Below are positions 10,990 to 23,516 of a stretch of DNA of 64,000 nt, in pieces. The notes below the pieces were generated by a model that worked only from the letters and a program-made list of their open reading frames with translations, was not told the DNA's origin and ran no database searches. Within the stretch, counting starts at the first letter, position 1, and every line of letters begins with the position of its first letter. The translations under genes were made by a program, and so were the position numbers. The stretch lies in the NCBI GenBank assembly GCA_032622095.1, contig CP136063.1, positions 69,167,980 to 69,231,979 on the forward strand, given 5' to 3'. This stretch comes from Siphonodentalium dalli. Its lineage: Eukaryota; Mollusca; Scaphopoda; Gadilida; Siphonodentaliidae.

Positions 10990-11330
10990 GGCCCCAGGAA
11001 AAAAAATGGACAGCATTTAGTTTCTAGGCGCTTGCCAGGATATCTTGCCCCACCCGTTCCCAAACAAAATCACCCCACCCCACCCCCAGAAAAATTGGAC
11101 ATAATTCAGTATCCTAGGCCCCAGAAAATAAATGGACAGCATTTTGTTTCCTAGACGCTTGCCAGGATATCTTGCCCCACCCGTTCCGAAACAAAATCAC
11201 CACACCCCCCCCCCCAGAAAAATTGGGACATAATTCTGAATCCTACGGCCCAGAAAATAAATGGACAGCATTTTGTTTCCTAGGCGCTTGCCAGGATTTC
11301 TTGTCCACCAGTTTCCCAAACAAAATATCG
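10990..11330. repeat. Three tandem ~125-bp units
   Basis: Each unit holds 'ggacagcatttagtttct', 'aggcgcttgccaggatatct', 'tgccccacccgttcc' and 'aaacaaaatcac'. Poly-C and poly-A tracts vary between units. Non-coding. Confidence 0.85.
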
Positions 11331-12439
11331 CATTATGGGCGTTATAAGGCCGTTATGATACGATTAATGATACTTTATGATGGCATGGTGGTCGAATATG
11401 CCCAAGAAACTATTCTACCCACTCATTCATACAGATAAATATTATTTTGCGCCATCAAAACACGCGTCCAAGATGTTTTGCTTGAACCCGAATACCAGTT
11501 AATTCGGGGGTATGAATCCCGCGTGCGGCTTCAAAACACCCTGAATCCCGCGTACCGAAGGGGGGGGGGGGGGTGATACCCTCCATCAGGACAACCACGT
11601 CTCCTTGTATTTACTAGTTCTATGTTTTGTATATTCGTATATACATATAAAACTCTGGCAGCTGAAAGGTATCTTTATTCAAAAGGAGTGATACATGCAT
11701 TGTTGTTCTCTGTGAATATTACATATTTGAAATTTCTCTCAGTCTGGCAGTGTGGAGAGTCTTCTGCATGTATCATCAATATATGCAGATGTATCTGAAG
11801 AACCTGCAGTTGGTATGGTTGGAGAGAGGATGAACTGTATGTTCTGCGCCAATCTTTCTAAAGAAAAATGATGGAGTGAAAATGAAGGGTTCTGTTCAAT
11901 GTTATTAGCAATCAACCCAATTGATGCACCATCTAATCCGCATCCAAGCCCAGTGATGCAACAATTAGAAGTACAAAATGTGAATTTTATAAGAGGATTT
12001 TGACAAGCAATTAATTGTTCGAACCTAAATTCAACAAGTTACACAAACTCCATATCCAGGCAGGAAGAAACTATAGGAATATGTTCTGAACACTTTGAAG
12101 AATGGTGAACCATACAAAAATTCAAATCTATCAAGGTTCTTTGAAAAATTTACTTAGAATCATTTGTTTACAAATGATATATTTACATGCTCAACATGGC
12201 TTGCTGACAGTGGTGTGTTGTGAATCTGTTGACAAAATAATTTCTTACGCCTTAATCTAGCCAACCAGACTATCACACTGTAGCCAGTAAATAGGTCACC
12301 ACTCATGTGATAATCTCTAATGGGCCAGTGACCCACTGACCCATCAAGTAAATCTACTGCTTCGGAGCCACTAGTCCAAAAAACACTCAAGAAATATGAA
12401 TATTGTTTTATTGTTCATCATCCTTCAGTGTTCAGTACA
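11331..12439. other. Intergenic, no gene recognised
   Basis: 11463-11580 has a short duplicated 'gaatcccgcgt' segment and a poly-G tract. The rest is AT-rich with no accepted feature. Confidence 0.4.
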
Positions 12440-13560
12440 CATTCCCATATTTTTTCTCGGATATGGACTTCAAATTTAATTTGATGGCTCCCACCTAGTG
12501 GCCCCGAAGATCCATATGAAGTATTTAGTGATAATCGGATGAGGGATATACCGATGTGGCCTGTATGGTATGGCGAAGAATTTAGTCATGCAATGTGTAA
12601 ATTCCAGCTAAATTTGGGAAAAAGAAATTGATGGCTCCCATCTAATTGTCACCCAGAAGATCCATTTGATGTTTGGCGACGATTGGATGAGGGATGTCGT
12701 CTTAGGGTGTTGTGTCCAAGGATTTAGTCATGCAAAGAGTAAATCCAAGATGGGTTCGGGTACCCATGTTTTACACCAAATTCAAATTTGATAGCTCTGA
12801 TGCATCTAGAGGTGATCCAAAAACATGCCAGTAAATTTTCAAAACAATTCTCCAATTTATAAATGTCTCCTGTTTTTTAACTAATTTCGTAAATAATTGA
12901 TGGCTCCCATCTCTATAGGCCACCCCGAAAATCCATATGAAGTTTGGTGAAGATCAGATGAGAGATGTGACCTGCCGGGTGTGCTAAAGGGAATAGTTGA
13001 CGGATGCACAGAAGGACGACAACCCATGTCAATAGCTAAAATTTGACTTTGTCAAGTTTAGCTAAAATGGTAAGCTCACATCTAGAAGTCACACTGAATT
13101 TGCACATGAAGTTTGGTGACGATCAGGTCAGGTATGTAGTGCATGCCAAAGGATTTAGATTAAAAATACAAGATGGCTGACGGCATCCACATTTTTCAAT
13201 GGAAATTCAAATCTAATAGCTCCCTTCTGGAGGTGATTCCAAACATGCCTGTAAATTTTCAAAACATTTTTATTGTAGGCTGCCGGATTCAAATGTGAAA
13301 TTCAGAATGGCCACTGGCGGCAATGTTTTTCAACAATATTCGGGAAAAATGGTGAGCTCTCATAAAGAGGTCATCCTTAAGATCCATATGAAGTTTGGTG
13401 ACGATCGGATGAAGGATGTGGCATATAGGGTGTGCAAAAGGAAATTGTTGAAAGATACATGGCAAACAGATGCACAGACGCAAGCACGGGTGGATGCCAA
13501 TCCATGGCAATAGCTCAAACTGGACTTTGTCAAGTTGAGCTAAAAATATATTGACTTTGT
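12440..13560. repeat. Diverged tandem units, 'gatccatatgaagtttggtg' type
   Basis: At least five drifted units carrying 'gatccatatgaagtttggtgacgatcgg', 'atgagggatgtggc', 'agggtgtgccaaaggattta' and 'gatggctcccatct'-like words. A related piece lies at about 22585-22680. Overlapping open frames on both strands here arise from the repeat. Confidence 0.7.
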
Positions 13561-13936
13561 TCTTATTTTAATTAGTAATAACTCTCCAATAATGAAATTT
13601 TGCATGTCAAAACCATTGTTATATATGTAAACAGTACAGTGGAATTAGCGATAAAAGTCCAATTAATTCAATAAGATACCAAAGTTCATTCAAAATTTTA
13701 ATGATAGGTCTAAATATTGGAAAAAGTCAAAGCATTATGAATTATTATGCAAATCATATTCAGACTAAATTATTAGCAATTTTTTGCTGACAAATCACTG
13801 TAACTGTTTTGTTTTCACAACAATGATTTCAATATGCAACATTTCGTTGTTGGAGAACTATATATAATGAATGTTAGAACACAGTTGTTCTTTTTGGTGG
13901 TGATCACAGGGGCCTAACTACAGCACTGCTCAAATT
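13561..13936. other. Intergenic, no feature seen
   Basis: AT-rich; the words 'taataactctccaataatga' and 'caataagataccaaagtt' recur near 50085-50175, so this is an unclassified dispersed repeat. Confidence 0.4.
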
Positions 13937-16505
13937 AAGCGACCTGTTTTAACGAGGTGTACATGCGTTAATACCGCGACATACCGCCGATTTGCGGTTG
14001 CACTACCACGCGCGTACCGCGGTACCACCGCGACGTTCACGGTACCACCGCACTACCAGCGGTAACGAATGTTGGTAGCGCGGTGGCACGCGGTAATCCA
14101 CCACAAAAACGCGGTGACATTACCGCTACGCGGTAGCATTTTTGTAACGAGATTAATGACGGGATTCGATTGCTGACCGTCAATCTTCCAAAAATAGGAC
14201 GGCCGTTCTCACGATCTCCGTCCATGTTTGTGTACCGTGAAGTGTATTATTAAAATATTGAAATAGATGAAAGCCGAGTATCGGGAAATATGCCCATTAT
14301 AATTAACGGGCTTCCAGATTAAGTAAAGGTAAGTATAAGTTACTTTGATAAAGTCATTTTTCAATTAATGTGAATATTAAAATATTACAATAACATTTCT
14401 AGTCTCGTTTTATTGCCTAAAATTCCCATAAATGACACTATTTGTAATCAGTGTTGGTTATCGGGAAGGGAACAAATGATTTCGGCCATTTTAGACAGCT
14501 CGATAAATTCCGTATCTACAGTTTATATCAATGTTCAGATGTACGTGATCCCTAAATTGAATGATAACGACCACTATTTAAATAGTCCCCAGAATAAATA
14601 TCGTTATTAACTTTATTGACATTCATTAACTGCAAATCACAAACACCATTTGTTGAATTTGTTCGTACAACGGGAATTATTGTCTTAGCAATAAAAGACA
14701 CAACGTGGAACTCCCGTATATCCAGGAAAAAAACACATTCTGGCAAAAGCACGTGTCACTGATTACGTCATACTGCAGCTGGCAGACTTTGTTAATATAG
14801 GTCACGGGGCACTTAAATTAAGATGTCGTCATGTCTTTTTATAACTGGCCTCAATGGGTGAAATAAATATTTGTGTTTTGTTGATGGTGCTATTATATAG
14901 TAAAACTACACACGTGACGCACGCGCGAATGGCTGTTTTGTGTTTTGGACACTTGTATTTCCATTACTTCAATGCGTCCGTTTGGCTTACATAATGCTCG
15001 CAGAAGGTAGTTCAGATATTTATCGATCTATTTTGGTATTGCGAATAATATTATGTGCGAACCGCCACGTGGCTTTAAACAGACAAGTCTCATTCGATCT
15101 TTAAAATGTTGTGCACGTAATAGCTATTTATAAATATTTGTCGCACAAAAGTGAGACAAACGCTCTTTATTGCTACCGTATCGGGAATAAACTAACAAGG
15201 ACTAAAAAACACCAAATTCGATCACTTGAAATAATTATGTTACAATGTTAACCTCTGTATATAACCAAACAAACATATTTTATCTTTCCAACACCATGCA
15301 TGTTTTTTTCCGAATAACGATTAGATAGGAATACCGGTATGTGATATAATTTATACTGCGACCCACCGAGAACTACAAGTGCACGCCTTCGCCAAATTTC
15401 ACATCAAACGATGCCGCCCGACACACACTCGTGAGCACAATGAATGTTCACGTAACAAAATCAAAGACTGATTTGACAACGTTGTGTCTTTCAATGTTTG
15501 GTGTTTTGCTTGTGTCTTTTTTTCGCGCACATTGGTGATAACAACTTTACTTTGCTGCATGACATGTGCCACGCTTTCTTAGTTATACATTTTATTCCCA
15601 CCGACAAGAAATCTTCAGGCGCAAATGTTTGTAAATTGCTTTACTATTTCACGAATGCGTACAATCATACGTCTTGGCGATAATATACTATTTACGCGCC
15701 GATTATGTTTGGCATATGAACACAACTATATCTAAGATTTGAACGAATATGAATATTTCTGCAACGATCGCCGCCCTGGTCTACAAGACTAAACTCGGAC
15801 TCAGTGTTTCTAATGCACCGTCCCCGCTGGTTTCGACCAAATTCAGATAAATGGAGGATTTACTTTTCCCATTTTTATAAGAAATTTAGATTTCGGAAAC
15901 ACAAAAAAAATCAAAACAAAATCCGCATGAGTGGAAACCGATATAGGAATCGGGTGCGTAAATCATTTGACGATATGTAAGATAGATGCTAACAACAAAA
16001 CTATTACTCCACGGTGTTTTGCGTAATCCAGTCGCCGTAAGCAATTATAGCTGAGTTCAAAAACCGCTGACGTGATTAAACGTGATGTACCTGTACATTT
16101 GTAATATGTTACATGTAAATCAGACATGTTCATATGTAATCCGATTGCATTACTATTCATTTATATTCATTACGTATACATAATTACGTGCAGCTTACAG
16201 GTATTCATTCAATACAAAAGTTATTCATAATCATTTACCTACCGTGTGACGCCTTGTTTCAGTCGTGTTCTCTCCGCGGTGGAGGGCCGTTAGCGGTAAT
16301 TTGAACGCGGTTACGAAAAAAATACCGCGGTGTACGGCGGTAACGAACACCAATAACGCGGTGACCTGCGGTAACCAACGGTAAAAATACCGTACCAGTA
16401 CCGCGGGTCAACCGCTCTCCGTCGCGGTACAGACTGATAACCGCGGTAGTTTGGTGGTAACACCGCGGTAAGTACCGGCCCATAACCTCGTTAAACAGGT
16501 CGCTT
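13937..16505. mobile_element. 2.6-kb TIR element with CCGCGG-rich subterminal arrays
   Basis: Termini AAGCGACCTGTTTTAACGAGGT and the complement (one base different) face each other. If the element proper is AGCGACC...GGTCGCT, both flanks read TA, so a TA target duplication is possible. Inside each end lie 250-300 GC-rich bases packed with ACCGCGGTA, ACCGCG and GCGGTAA words in both orientations, while the central ~2 kb is ordinary AT-rich sequence with no transposase. Repeated subterminal words are typical transposase-binding arrays. Superfamily not assigned. Confidence 0.75.
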
Positions 16506-16771
16506 ACTGAGAGCATAGCTGTATAACGCGCTCCACTGCCCACTCTTTTGCACTGCCCCTAGACTCTAGTATAATACCATTAATGTAAATCAGGCCCGTG
16601 TATATGAACCGAGTATATATAAGTGCAGTGCAAAAGGGGTGGGCAGCAGAGTGTGTTACAGGCCCCTTTGGTGGTGATGTTTTTACAGACTTTTATATTT
16701 TTTCACATTTACTCCCTGCGAGTGCCTTGGGTCCCTTTGAATGGTGGTTTGTATGGGAGGCCAAATCGCAT
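16506..16771. other. Intergenic, unclassified
   Basis: The words 'cactgccc' and 'gtgggcagcagag' form a weak inverted pair around 16540-16650. No gene. Confidence 0.4.
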
Positions 16772-17161
16772 TTAACCCTTTACCCAACAGAAGGGCCCTG
16801 TGCCAATGCATTCTCTTATTTATGCGAGTCGACCATAGGTCGCCTCGCATATATAAGAGAATGCATTGGCTTAACACATTAAAAATTATAAAATTGTTAA
16901 AGAATGTAAGAAAAAATGGTAAAAACAGATTTTTTTTAGGCCAATGCATTCTCTTATATATGCGAGGCGACCTATGGTCGACTCGCATATATAAGAGAAT
17001 GCATTGGCACAGGGCATAACTGTAACCATCACAATGTGGTCAAGGAGCCGGTTCCAATGATATCCATATTTGTATGGTTCTATTGAGACAGACCGAAGAT
17101 ATTTTAGGCTGTTGAAGCTTTATTTGGCCGGTTTTGGCCGGTTTGTTGGGTAAAGGGTTAA
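16772..17161. mobile_element. TTAACCCTTTACCCAAC-ended double-hairpin element, copy 2
   Basis: Same architecture as 2945-3345: inverted ends, two mirrored hairpins, then the 'ggagccggttccaatgat' segment. A few differences only (for example 'cttatttatg' in the first arm). Confidence 0.9.
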
Positions 17162-17308
17162 TAGCTAATTACGCTCCAGCAGCTCTCGTCTGTCATTGTT
17201 TTTTGCGACTCCCGTGTCTGTTTATTTGCACGCACTCAATGTCTCTTATTGAATAGACTGGTTCCTGGTCGAAAGCTGCAATCGGAAAATGTAGTAACCT
17301 GAACCCTT

Positions 17309-18490
17309 GATATCTGCTGGTATGGGATCATTCACACTAGTTATTGGATATCTGCTGGTATAGTGGTATGGGATCATTCACACTAGTTATTGGATATCTG
17401 CTGGTATTGTGGTATGGAATCATTCACACTAGTTATTGGATATCTGCTGGTATAGTGGTATGAGATCATTCACACTAGTTATTGGATATCTGCTGGTATA
17501 GTGGTATGAGATCATTCACACTAGTTATTGGATATCTGCTGGTATAGTGGTATGGGATCATTCACACTAGTTATTGGATATCTGCTGGTATAGTGGTATG
17601 GAATCATTCACACTAGTTATTGGATATCTGCCGGTATAGTGGTATGGAATCATTCACACTAGTTATTGGATATCTGCTGGTATAGTGGTATGGGATCATT
17701 CACACTAGTTATTAGATATCTGTTGGTATAGTGGTATGGGATCATTCACACTAGTTATTGGATATCTGCTGGTATGGGATCATTCACACTAGTTATTAGA
17801 TATCTGCTGGTATAGTGGTATGGAATCATTCACACTAGTTATTGGATATCTGTTGGTATAGTGGTATGTGATCATTCACACTGGTTATTGGATATCTGCT
17901 GGTATAGTGGTATGGAATCATTCACACTAGTTATTGGATATCTGTTGGTATAGTGGTATGGGATCATTCACACTAGTTATTGGATATCTGCTGGTATGGG
18001 ATCATTCACACTAGTTATTGTATATATGCTGGTATAGTGGTATGGGATCACTCACACTAGTTATTGGATATCTGCTGGCATAGTGGTATGGGATCATTCA
18101 CACTAGTTATTGGATATCTGCTGGTATAGTGGTATGGGATCATTCACACTAGTTATTGGATATCTGCTGGTATAGTGGTATGGGATCATTCACACTAGTT
18201 ATTGGATATCTGCTGGTATTGTGGTATGGAATCATTCACACTAGTTATTGTATATCTGCTGGTATAGTGGTATGGGATCATTCACACTAGTTATTGGATA
18301 TCTGCTGCATGGTATAGTGGTATGGGATCATTCACACTAGTTATTGGATATCTGCTGGTATAGTGGTATGGGATCATTCACACTAGTTGTTGTATATATG
18401 CTGGTATAGTGGTATGGGATCATTCACACTAGTTATTGGATATCTGCTGGTATAGTGGTATGGGATCATTCACACTAGTTATTAGATTGG
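17309..18490. repeat. 46-bp satellite array, about 26 units
   Basis: Tandem unit 'tatctgctggtatagtgg' + 'tatgggatcattcacactag' + 'ttattgga', 46 bp. A 37-bp variant lacks 'tagtggtat' (for example near 17320, 17775 and 17990). Point variants (ggaatcatt, tgagatcatt, tctgttgg) are scattered and some recur in adjacent units, which suggests local unequal exchange. No open frame is maintained. Confidence 0.97.
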
Positions 18491-18605
18491 CAAAGTTTCA
18501 ATAACTTTCTATTAGCCTTGAGGGCCTTCAAATGCAATTACTGCAATCTATTTTAGCTTGAAACATAATGTGGGTGATAGCCTCATGTCTTACTTGAGCT
18601 TATAA

Positions 18606-19669
18606 GGCCAAACTTTTTATTTTTCTGCTTTACGGATTTTTTAAACCTTGTTTTGGTAGGGTCGGTCGGAAAAAAAATAAAAATAAAAATGCTTGAATAA
18701 TTTTATTTTTTTTGACATTCGCTAAGGTGGTAACTTTGTCTTTATAATTCTGTCAGTCATTTATAGAGAACACTTTTTGGATGTATATCACAAAATTCAA
18801 ATCCAGTACTATTATTTGAAACATAGCTCAAATTATTGAATAATATTGAAAAAATCCAGAAATAAAGGGTTTGTTTTTGTTCAACATTTTAATTATTGAA
18901 TAAATGGACTCCCCCATTCAGTTATAATGTATACATTGAAAAAGTCTATTATTCATTTGGATGGATGTCATGGAAAATAAGTAGCCGACAGATAATATAT
19001 TTGCCGAAGGATTCCTATTAGTTGGTGGGAAATGTTCAGATAATAAGTTTAGAACTTGTTGAACTTATTATCTGAACATTTCCTAAGGAATCTACTTGTC
19101 TGGTCAATGAGTATTTAGTATAGAGAGTGTTAATACACACATGGGAATGATGAGATTAGTGGTAGTGATAAAAAGTGAATGTGCAAACCCACATACTCAT
19201 TAGTTTGTCATTCCTATCTAAGAAACCTTGTGGACTGTTATTGGTCTTCAGTCATAAAGATCACCATAAATTCCCAGGAATACAAAATGTATTCTAAAGG
19301 CCATTTAAAGTTTTAAAGAGATGTCAAGATTTATAGAAAGCATACAGGTATCTTGGTGGCAGACACATAAACTCAAGCTGACTTCTGTTTTCATCTTGGA
19401 TGTAGTTAAAAGTAATTAAAGCCAGAGATATCTATAGTTGGTGTGTCCTATGTGTGATGCCTGTCAGGCACATCCTACAAATGTTGCAAACGAGAGCAGG
19501 GCTAGTTAATCAGTGAAATGTGGTTGTAGATACTTTGTTACTGATAAGCAGAAACAGCTGTCGGCTGTGAAAATAAATATAAAAATTATATTTTATTTTT
19601 ATTTCCTTGTCAGGCCACAGAAAACAGTGTCAGCGGATCCGTAAAGCAGTAAAATAAAAAAGTTTGGCC
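18606..19669. mobile_element. GGCC-ended TIR element with TAA target duplication (1,064 bp)
   Basis: Inverted ends GGCCAAACTTTTTATTTTTC / complement extend through 'tgctttacggat'. Direct flanks are TAA at 18603-18605 and 19670-19672. The TWA duplication and short terminal word recall PIF/Harbinger MITEs. It contains a GGAAATGTTCA hairpin at 19028-19083. No transposase seen. Confidence 0.85.
19028..19083. repeat. GGAAATGTTCA hairpin, copy 2
   Basis: Arms 'ggaaatgttcagataataag' and complement with a short loop; relative of 10875-10948, here nested inside the GGCC-ended element. Confidence 0.85.
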
Positions 19670-19672
19670 TAA

Positions 19673-20108
19673 AGTGCAAATAGGAATCATAAGGCATCAT
19701 TTAATTTCGCTTATAATGAGAAATGATTTGTGATTAACTGCACGAATAATTGTTATTTTTCTCCAGCACTGAAGAGCATTCATTGTAATTATGGTAAGAA
19801 TAAAGAGCATGTTTCTCATTTGCGTGAAAAATTTTGAAAATTGCTGACATTTCACAGTTTTGCAGAGTATAAGACATCTACCTTACTCGTCTTTAACTTC
19901 GCAACATACTATTTTTCGCGCACCCATCAATGCATGAACTTAAAAGCCATAAGTAAATAATGATGTTGAAAACTGATAGACGAATTATTTGTCAAACAAT
20001 ATCACTGTTAAAACACAGGATGATAAAAATTCTTGCAAGAGTTGTAGCATCCCAGTTGATAGTGAAAGTGAGTCTCCAAGTTCACAACACACGAGTGAGA
20101 CCATTTGG
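19673..20108. other. Intergenic, no feature seen
   Basis: AT-rich; no exon or repeat could be delimited. Confidence 0.4.
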
Positions 20109-20500
20109 TTAACCCTTTACCCAACAAACCGGCCAAATAAAGCTTCAACAGCCTAACATATCTTCGGTCTGTCTCAATAGAACCATACAAATATGGATAT
20201 CATTGGAACCGGCTCCTTGACCACATTGTGATAGTTACAGTTATGCCCTGTGCCAATGCATTCTCTTATATATGCGAGTCGACCATAGGTCGCCTTGCAT
20301 ATATAAGAGAATGCATTGGCCTAAAAAAAATCTTTTTTTTAACACTTTTTACCATTTTTTTCTTACATTCTTTAACAATTTTATAATTTTTAATGTGTTA
20401 AGCCAATGCATTCTCTTATATATGCGAGGCGACCTATGGTCGACTTGCATATATAAGAGAATGCATTGGCACAGGGGCCTTCTGTTGGGTAAAGGGTTAA
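20109..20500. mobile_element. TTAACCCTTTACCCAAC-ended double-hairpin element, copy 3 (inverted)
   Basis: Reverse orientation relative to copies 1, 2 and 4: the 'gccggccaaataaagcttca' side comes first. Both hairpins are present; one arm of each carries 'cttgcatata' instead of 'ctcgcatata'. Confidence 0.9.
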
Positions 20501-21475
20501 TTACAATGCCAACTTTTTAGAGTCAGCAGAGAATTATTTTCCTACTTTGTTTTACTCAATTTAAAATAGCTGAACCCAAAGTCATATTTAAAGAAGCCAT
20601 GTCCGATTTAACACCCACAAATTATTATATTTCTTCGGCTTCTGTTTATAAACATATAAATACTTCAATTGTTTATTACCACATATGAAATCATTGGAAG
20701 TTTTGAAGTAGCCATTTATCTTTTCATCTCATTGCTATTGCCTATTCTGAACTTTTGCGCAATCAATGTGGATGTCATGTGATTTTTTTTTCTCGCAAAA
20801 GGATACAGGGGATGGGAGTCAACTGCCCAGTCAGTAGGAAAATGATGTGAGGATAGAGGAAGAAAGTGACTGGGTTTTTTTTAATACCCCATAATGATAA
20901 TTTTAAGAAACAAACACTGAATTGAGAAATTACATTGTATTATTTGTTTATTTGCTACCTATCAACATGGCCCAGTTCAAAGGCCCAGCAATCAGCTATA
21001 AAGAAATCCTGTTGATTTTGATTTTCTTCTTGCTACAAATTTCAGCATTCTTCGCTTGCTGAAAATAAAAAGTGAAAGTTATTTAAGGGGGTAACCTGAC
21101 ATGTCGGTGATTAATCTGTGTTCAAAATGATATATCATTTACAGTGAAAGAAAAATGTATAGTGATGATACAATTGTTTAATGTATTGTTTACATGCATT
21201 TACTGATAGCGCAACAAATCAAAATTCTCTGGAAAACAAGGCTTTGTTTACTTATAAATCTCATTGCTTTGACATTTAACAGACCTCTGATATTATACAT
21301 GTATGCATGTTTGATATCATCATGCTTGGGAATTCATGTGTGTCGCATGAAGCCATGAACCACATTTTACTTCTGTCAACATGCCAGCTGTTTTATTTAT
21401 TATTTGTGAAATGTGTTATATATATTGTTCTGGACACAGTCGACTGACAGTTTTAGGAAACATGAGAAATTTTAA
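20501..21475. other. Intergenic, no feature seen
   Basis: AT-rich sequence without accepted exons or repeats. Confidence 0.4.
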
Positions 21476-21942
21476 AGGTACTCAATCCGATCAGACACTC
21501 CTAAATTACTATTTCTTTGGCTTCGGGCAGCTTCGGGCATAAAAAATAATTGATTTGAGTCGAGGAATCCACCCATCAAAGCTCACAGTGGTCAGATATT
21601 GATTTTTGACGTTTGTTATTTCTCGAGATGTGTAATAATATGTGGGACAGAAACACGGTGTGAATGGAGTGTCTCGGACAAAATTGCGGACGAAGATGGA
21701 TAACTCTAAAATCACATGCTAATAAGGTCAAATTTCGTGATACTTTAGAGTCATAATACGCCCATATTTTGTTGAACAAAATGTTGATAAATAACAAGTT
21801 TTGGGAAATTTGATACCATAGTTGATTGTGGTTAGCATAATTTTGTTGCAATAAATTGATTCTGATAACTAAAGCGTATTTTGAAGAAAGGTTGTTGTTG
21901 TATCTTGATGGTATGGGGACCGTCTGATTGGATTGAGTACTT
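21476..21942. mobile_element. AGGTACTCAATC-ended element at TTAA, copy 1 (diverged)
   Basis: Ends AGGTACTCAATCCGAT and complement (GATTGAGTACTT), with TTAA directly outside each (21472-21475; 21943-21946). The internal words 'gatttgagtcgaggaatcca' and 'cccatcaaagctc' are shared with copies at 38.1 and 48.1 kb. TTAA targeting points to a piggyBac- or Kolobok-type mechanism. Non-coding. Confidence 0.85.
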
Positions 21943-22035
21943 TTAACTATATTTTAAGGTACATGTATTGTTTCGACAAGTGGGAGTCACGTAATTATTT
22001 TTGAGTATTTGGTGTATATGTGCTAACTGCTAATT

Positions 22036-22494
22036 CAAGCCTGAGTTTAGTGTGCCTGTCATTTGCAGAATGAGGTCCCCAGAGGGTGAATTTAGTGATG
22101 CTATCCCGCATAGCCGGTTAGGATCACTAAATTCACCCTCTGGGGACCTCATTCTACTTAGGCCCCAATGCTCTGGAAAGTTTCTTTATTATCAAATTAC
22201 TATACAAACTTCTTCACATAGATTCTATTTCCTTTTTAGTTGAGTTTCTCTATATCCCCAAATTGGCAGTGGACACATTGCATAATCAAGGTTCCCAATG
22301 GGTGTACATCACAATATTCACCATTTGGGAACTTCAATCTGGATCTATGTCTCCCATAGCAGATGAGGCCATGCAGAATGAGGTCCCCAGAGGGTGAATT
22401 TGGTGATGCTATCCCACTATGTGGGATAGCATCATTAAACTCGCCATCTGGGGACCTCATTCTGCAAATGATAGGCACACTATACTCAGACTTG
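22036..22494. mobile_element. CAAGCCTG-ended foldback element with perfect 8-bp target duplication, copy 1
   Basis: Begins CAAGCCTGAG and ends CTCAGACTTG, flanked by TGCTAATT on both sides (22028-22035 and 22495-22502). Each end forms its own hairpin from 'aatgaggtccccagagggtg' and complement, around a CCCGC or CCCAC loop. 8-bp duplications are typical of hAT elements. 459 bp, non-coding. Confidence 0.92.
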
Positions 22495-22502
22495 TGCTAA
22501 TT

Positions 22503-23508
22503 GTAAAGAATTATAGAAGGTGCCAGTTCAACTCTAGTGGAACAAGATAGTGACAATATATGGAGTTGACTTTAAATATATAGGTCACCCCAAATATTCA
22601 TGTGAAGTTTGTTATTGATTGGATGAGGAATGTGGCCTTCAGGGTGTGCCAAAGGAAATTGTTGACTAACAAGCCAACCCATTGACTTAACCCTTTCAGT
22701 TAAAGGGTTAAAGCCACAGATGGCGTTGGTTGTAGGTTATAATTTAGATATAAAAGTTACCATATTATGAAAATTTCCTCAAGAATATACTAATATTATT
22801 GTATAATGATAGTATGAATGCGATATTATTCACAAAACAGACATTGAGAGAGAGAAAATGCTGTTCGATTTTGATAAGTTTTTGCAAAAAGCAAGTTGTT
22901 TGTTTATCATCAGGTAGTCATGAAGTTATTCATATATTTCCGGAAATCGTCTGCTATTGACGCGAATCATCCATGTAAACAATAACCACATATTCGCACA
23001 ACACAACACACTGCTTAAACCTCGGTGGTCAAGCTGGATCGGGAGCAAACTATGCTGAATACAATTTATCTTTCACAGGATTTATCATAAAATCAAAAGT
23101 CATTCGACAACAACGTATAATAAACAAGAAAGAAATGATATAATGATAAACAAGCTATCTCTTTTCTGTACACTATTGAGATGACCTACTATTGCATCAT
23201 CTCTGTATTTAAAAATATGTGTGCAATTTACAACATACAATTTACAAAACAATCCGTAATAAAATCCTCAGTATACTAAAGATGATGCTATTTATTATGT
23301 CATTTAACAACATTATCGTAGTAAAATCCTTATTTTGTGTGTGATATAATTATATACCTGTATGTTAGGAGAAAATACGAACTGGATTAATAAAATCTGA
23401 TCTGATCATTCCCCAATCATGAAATAACATACATTTATGACCAATTCAGCATTATTAGGCTGCAATTATTAATCGTAAGTGTTGCATTATAACATAGACA
23501 ATGGATTC
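22503..23508. other. Intergenic, no gene recognised
   Basis: 22585-22680 is a fragment of the 'atgaagtttg' tandem family. The rest is AT-rich with no accepted feature. Confidence 0.4.
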
Positions 23509-23516
23509 GTCTGAAT

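Noticed and set aside
16683-17019. Open frames on both strands with YKRMHW-type peptides, also at 20272-20520 and 60468-60671
   Set aside because: They are translations of the double-hairpin repeat and recur wherever it is inserted.
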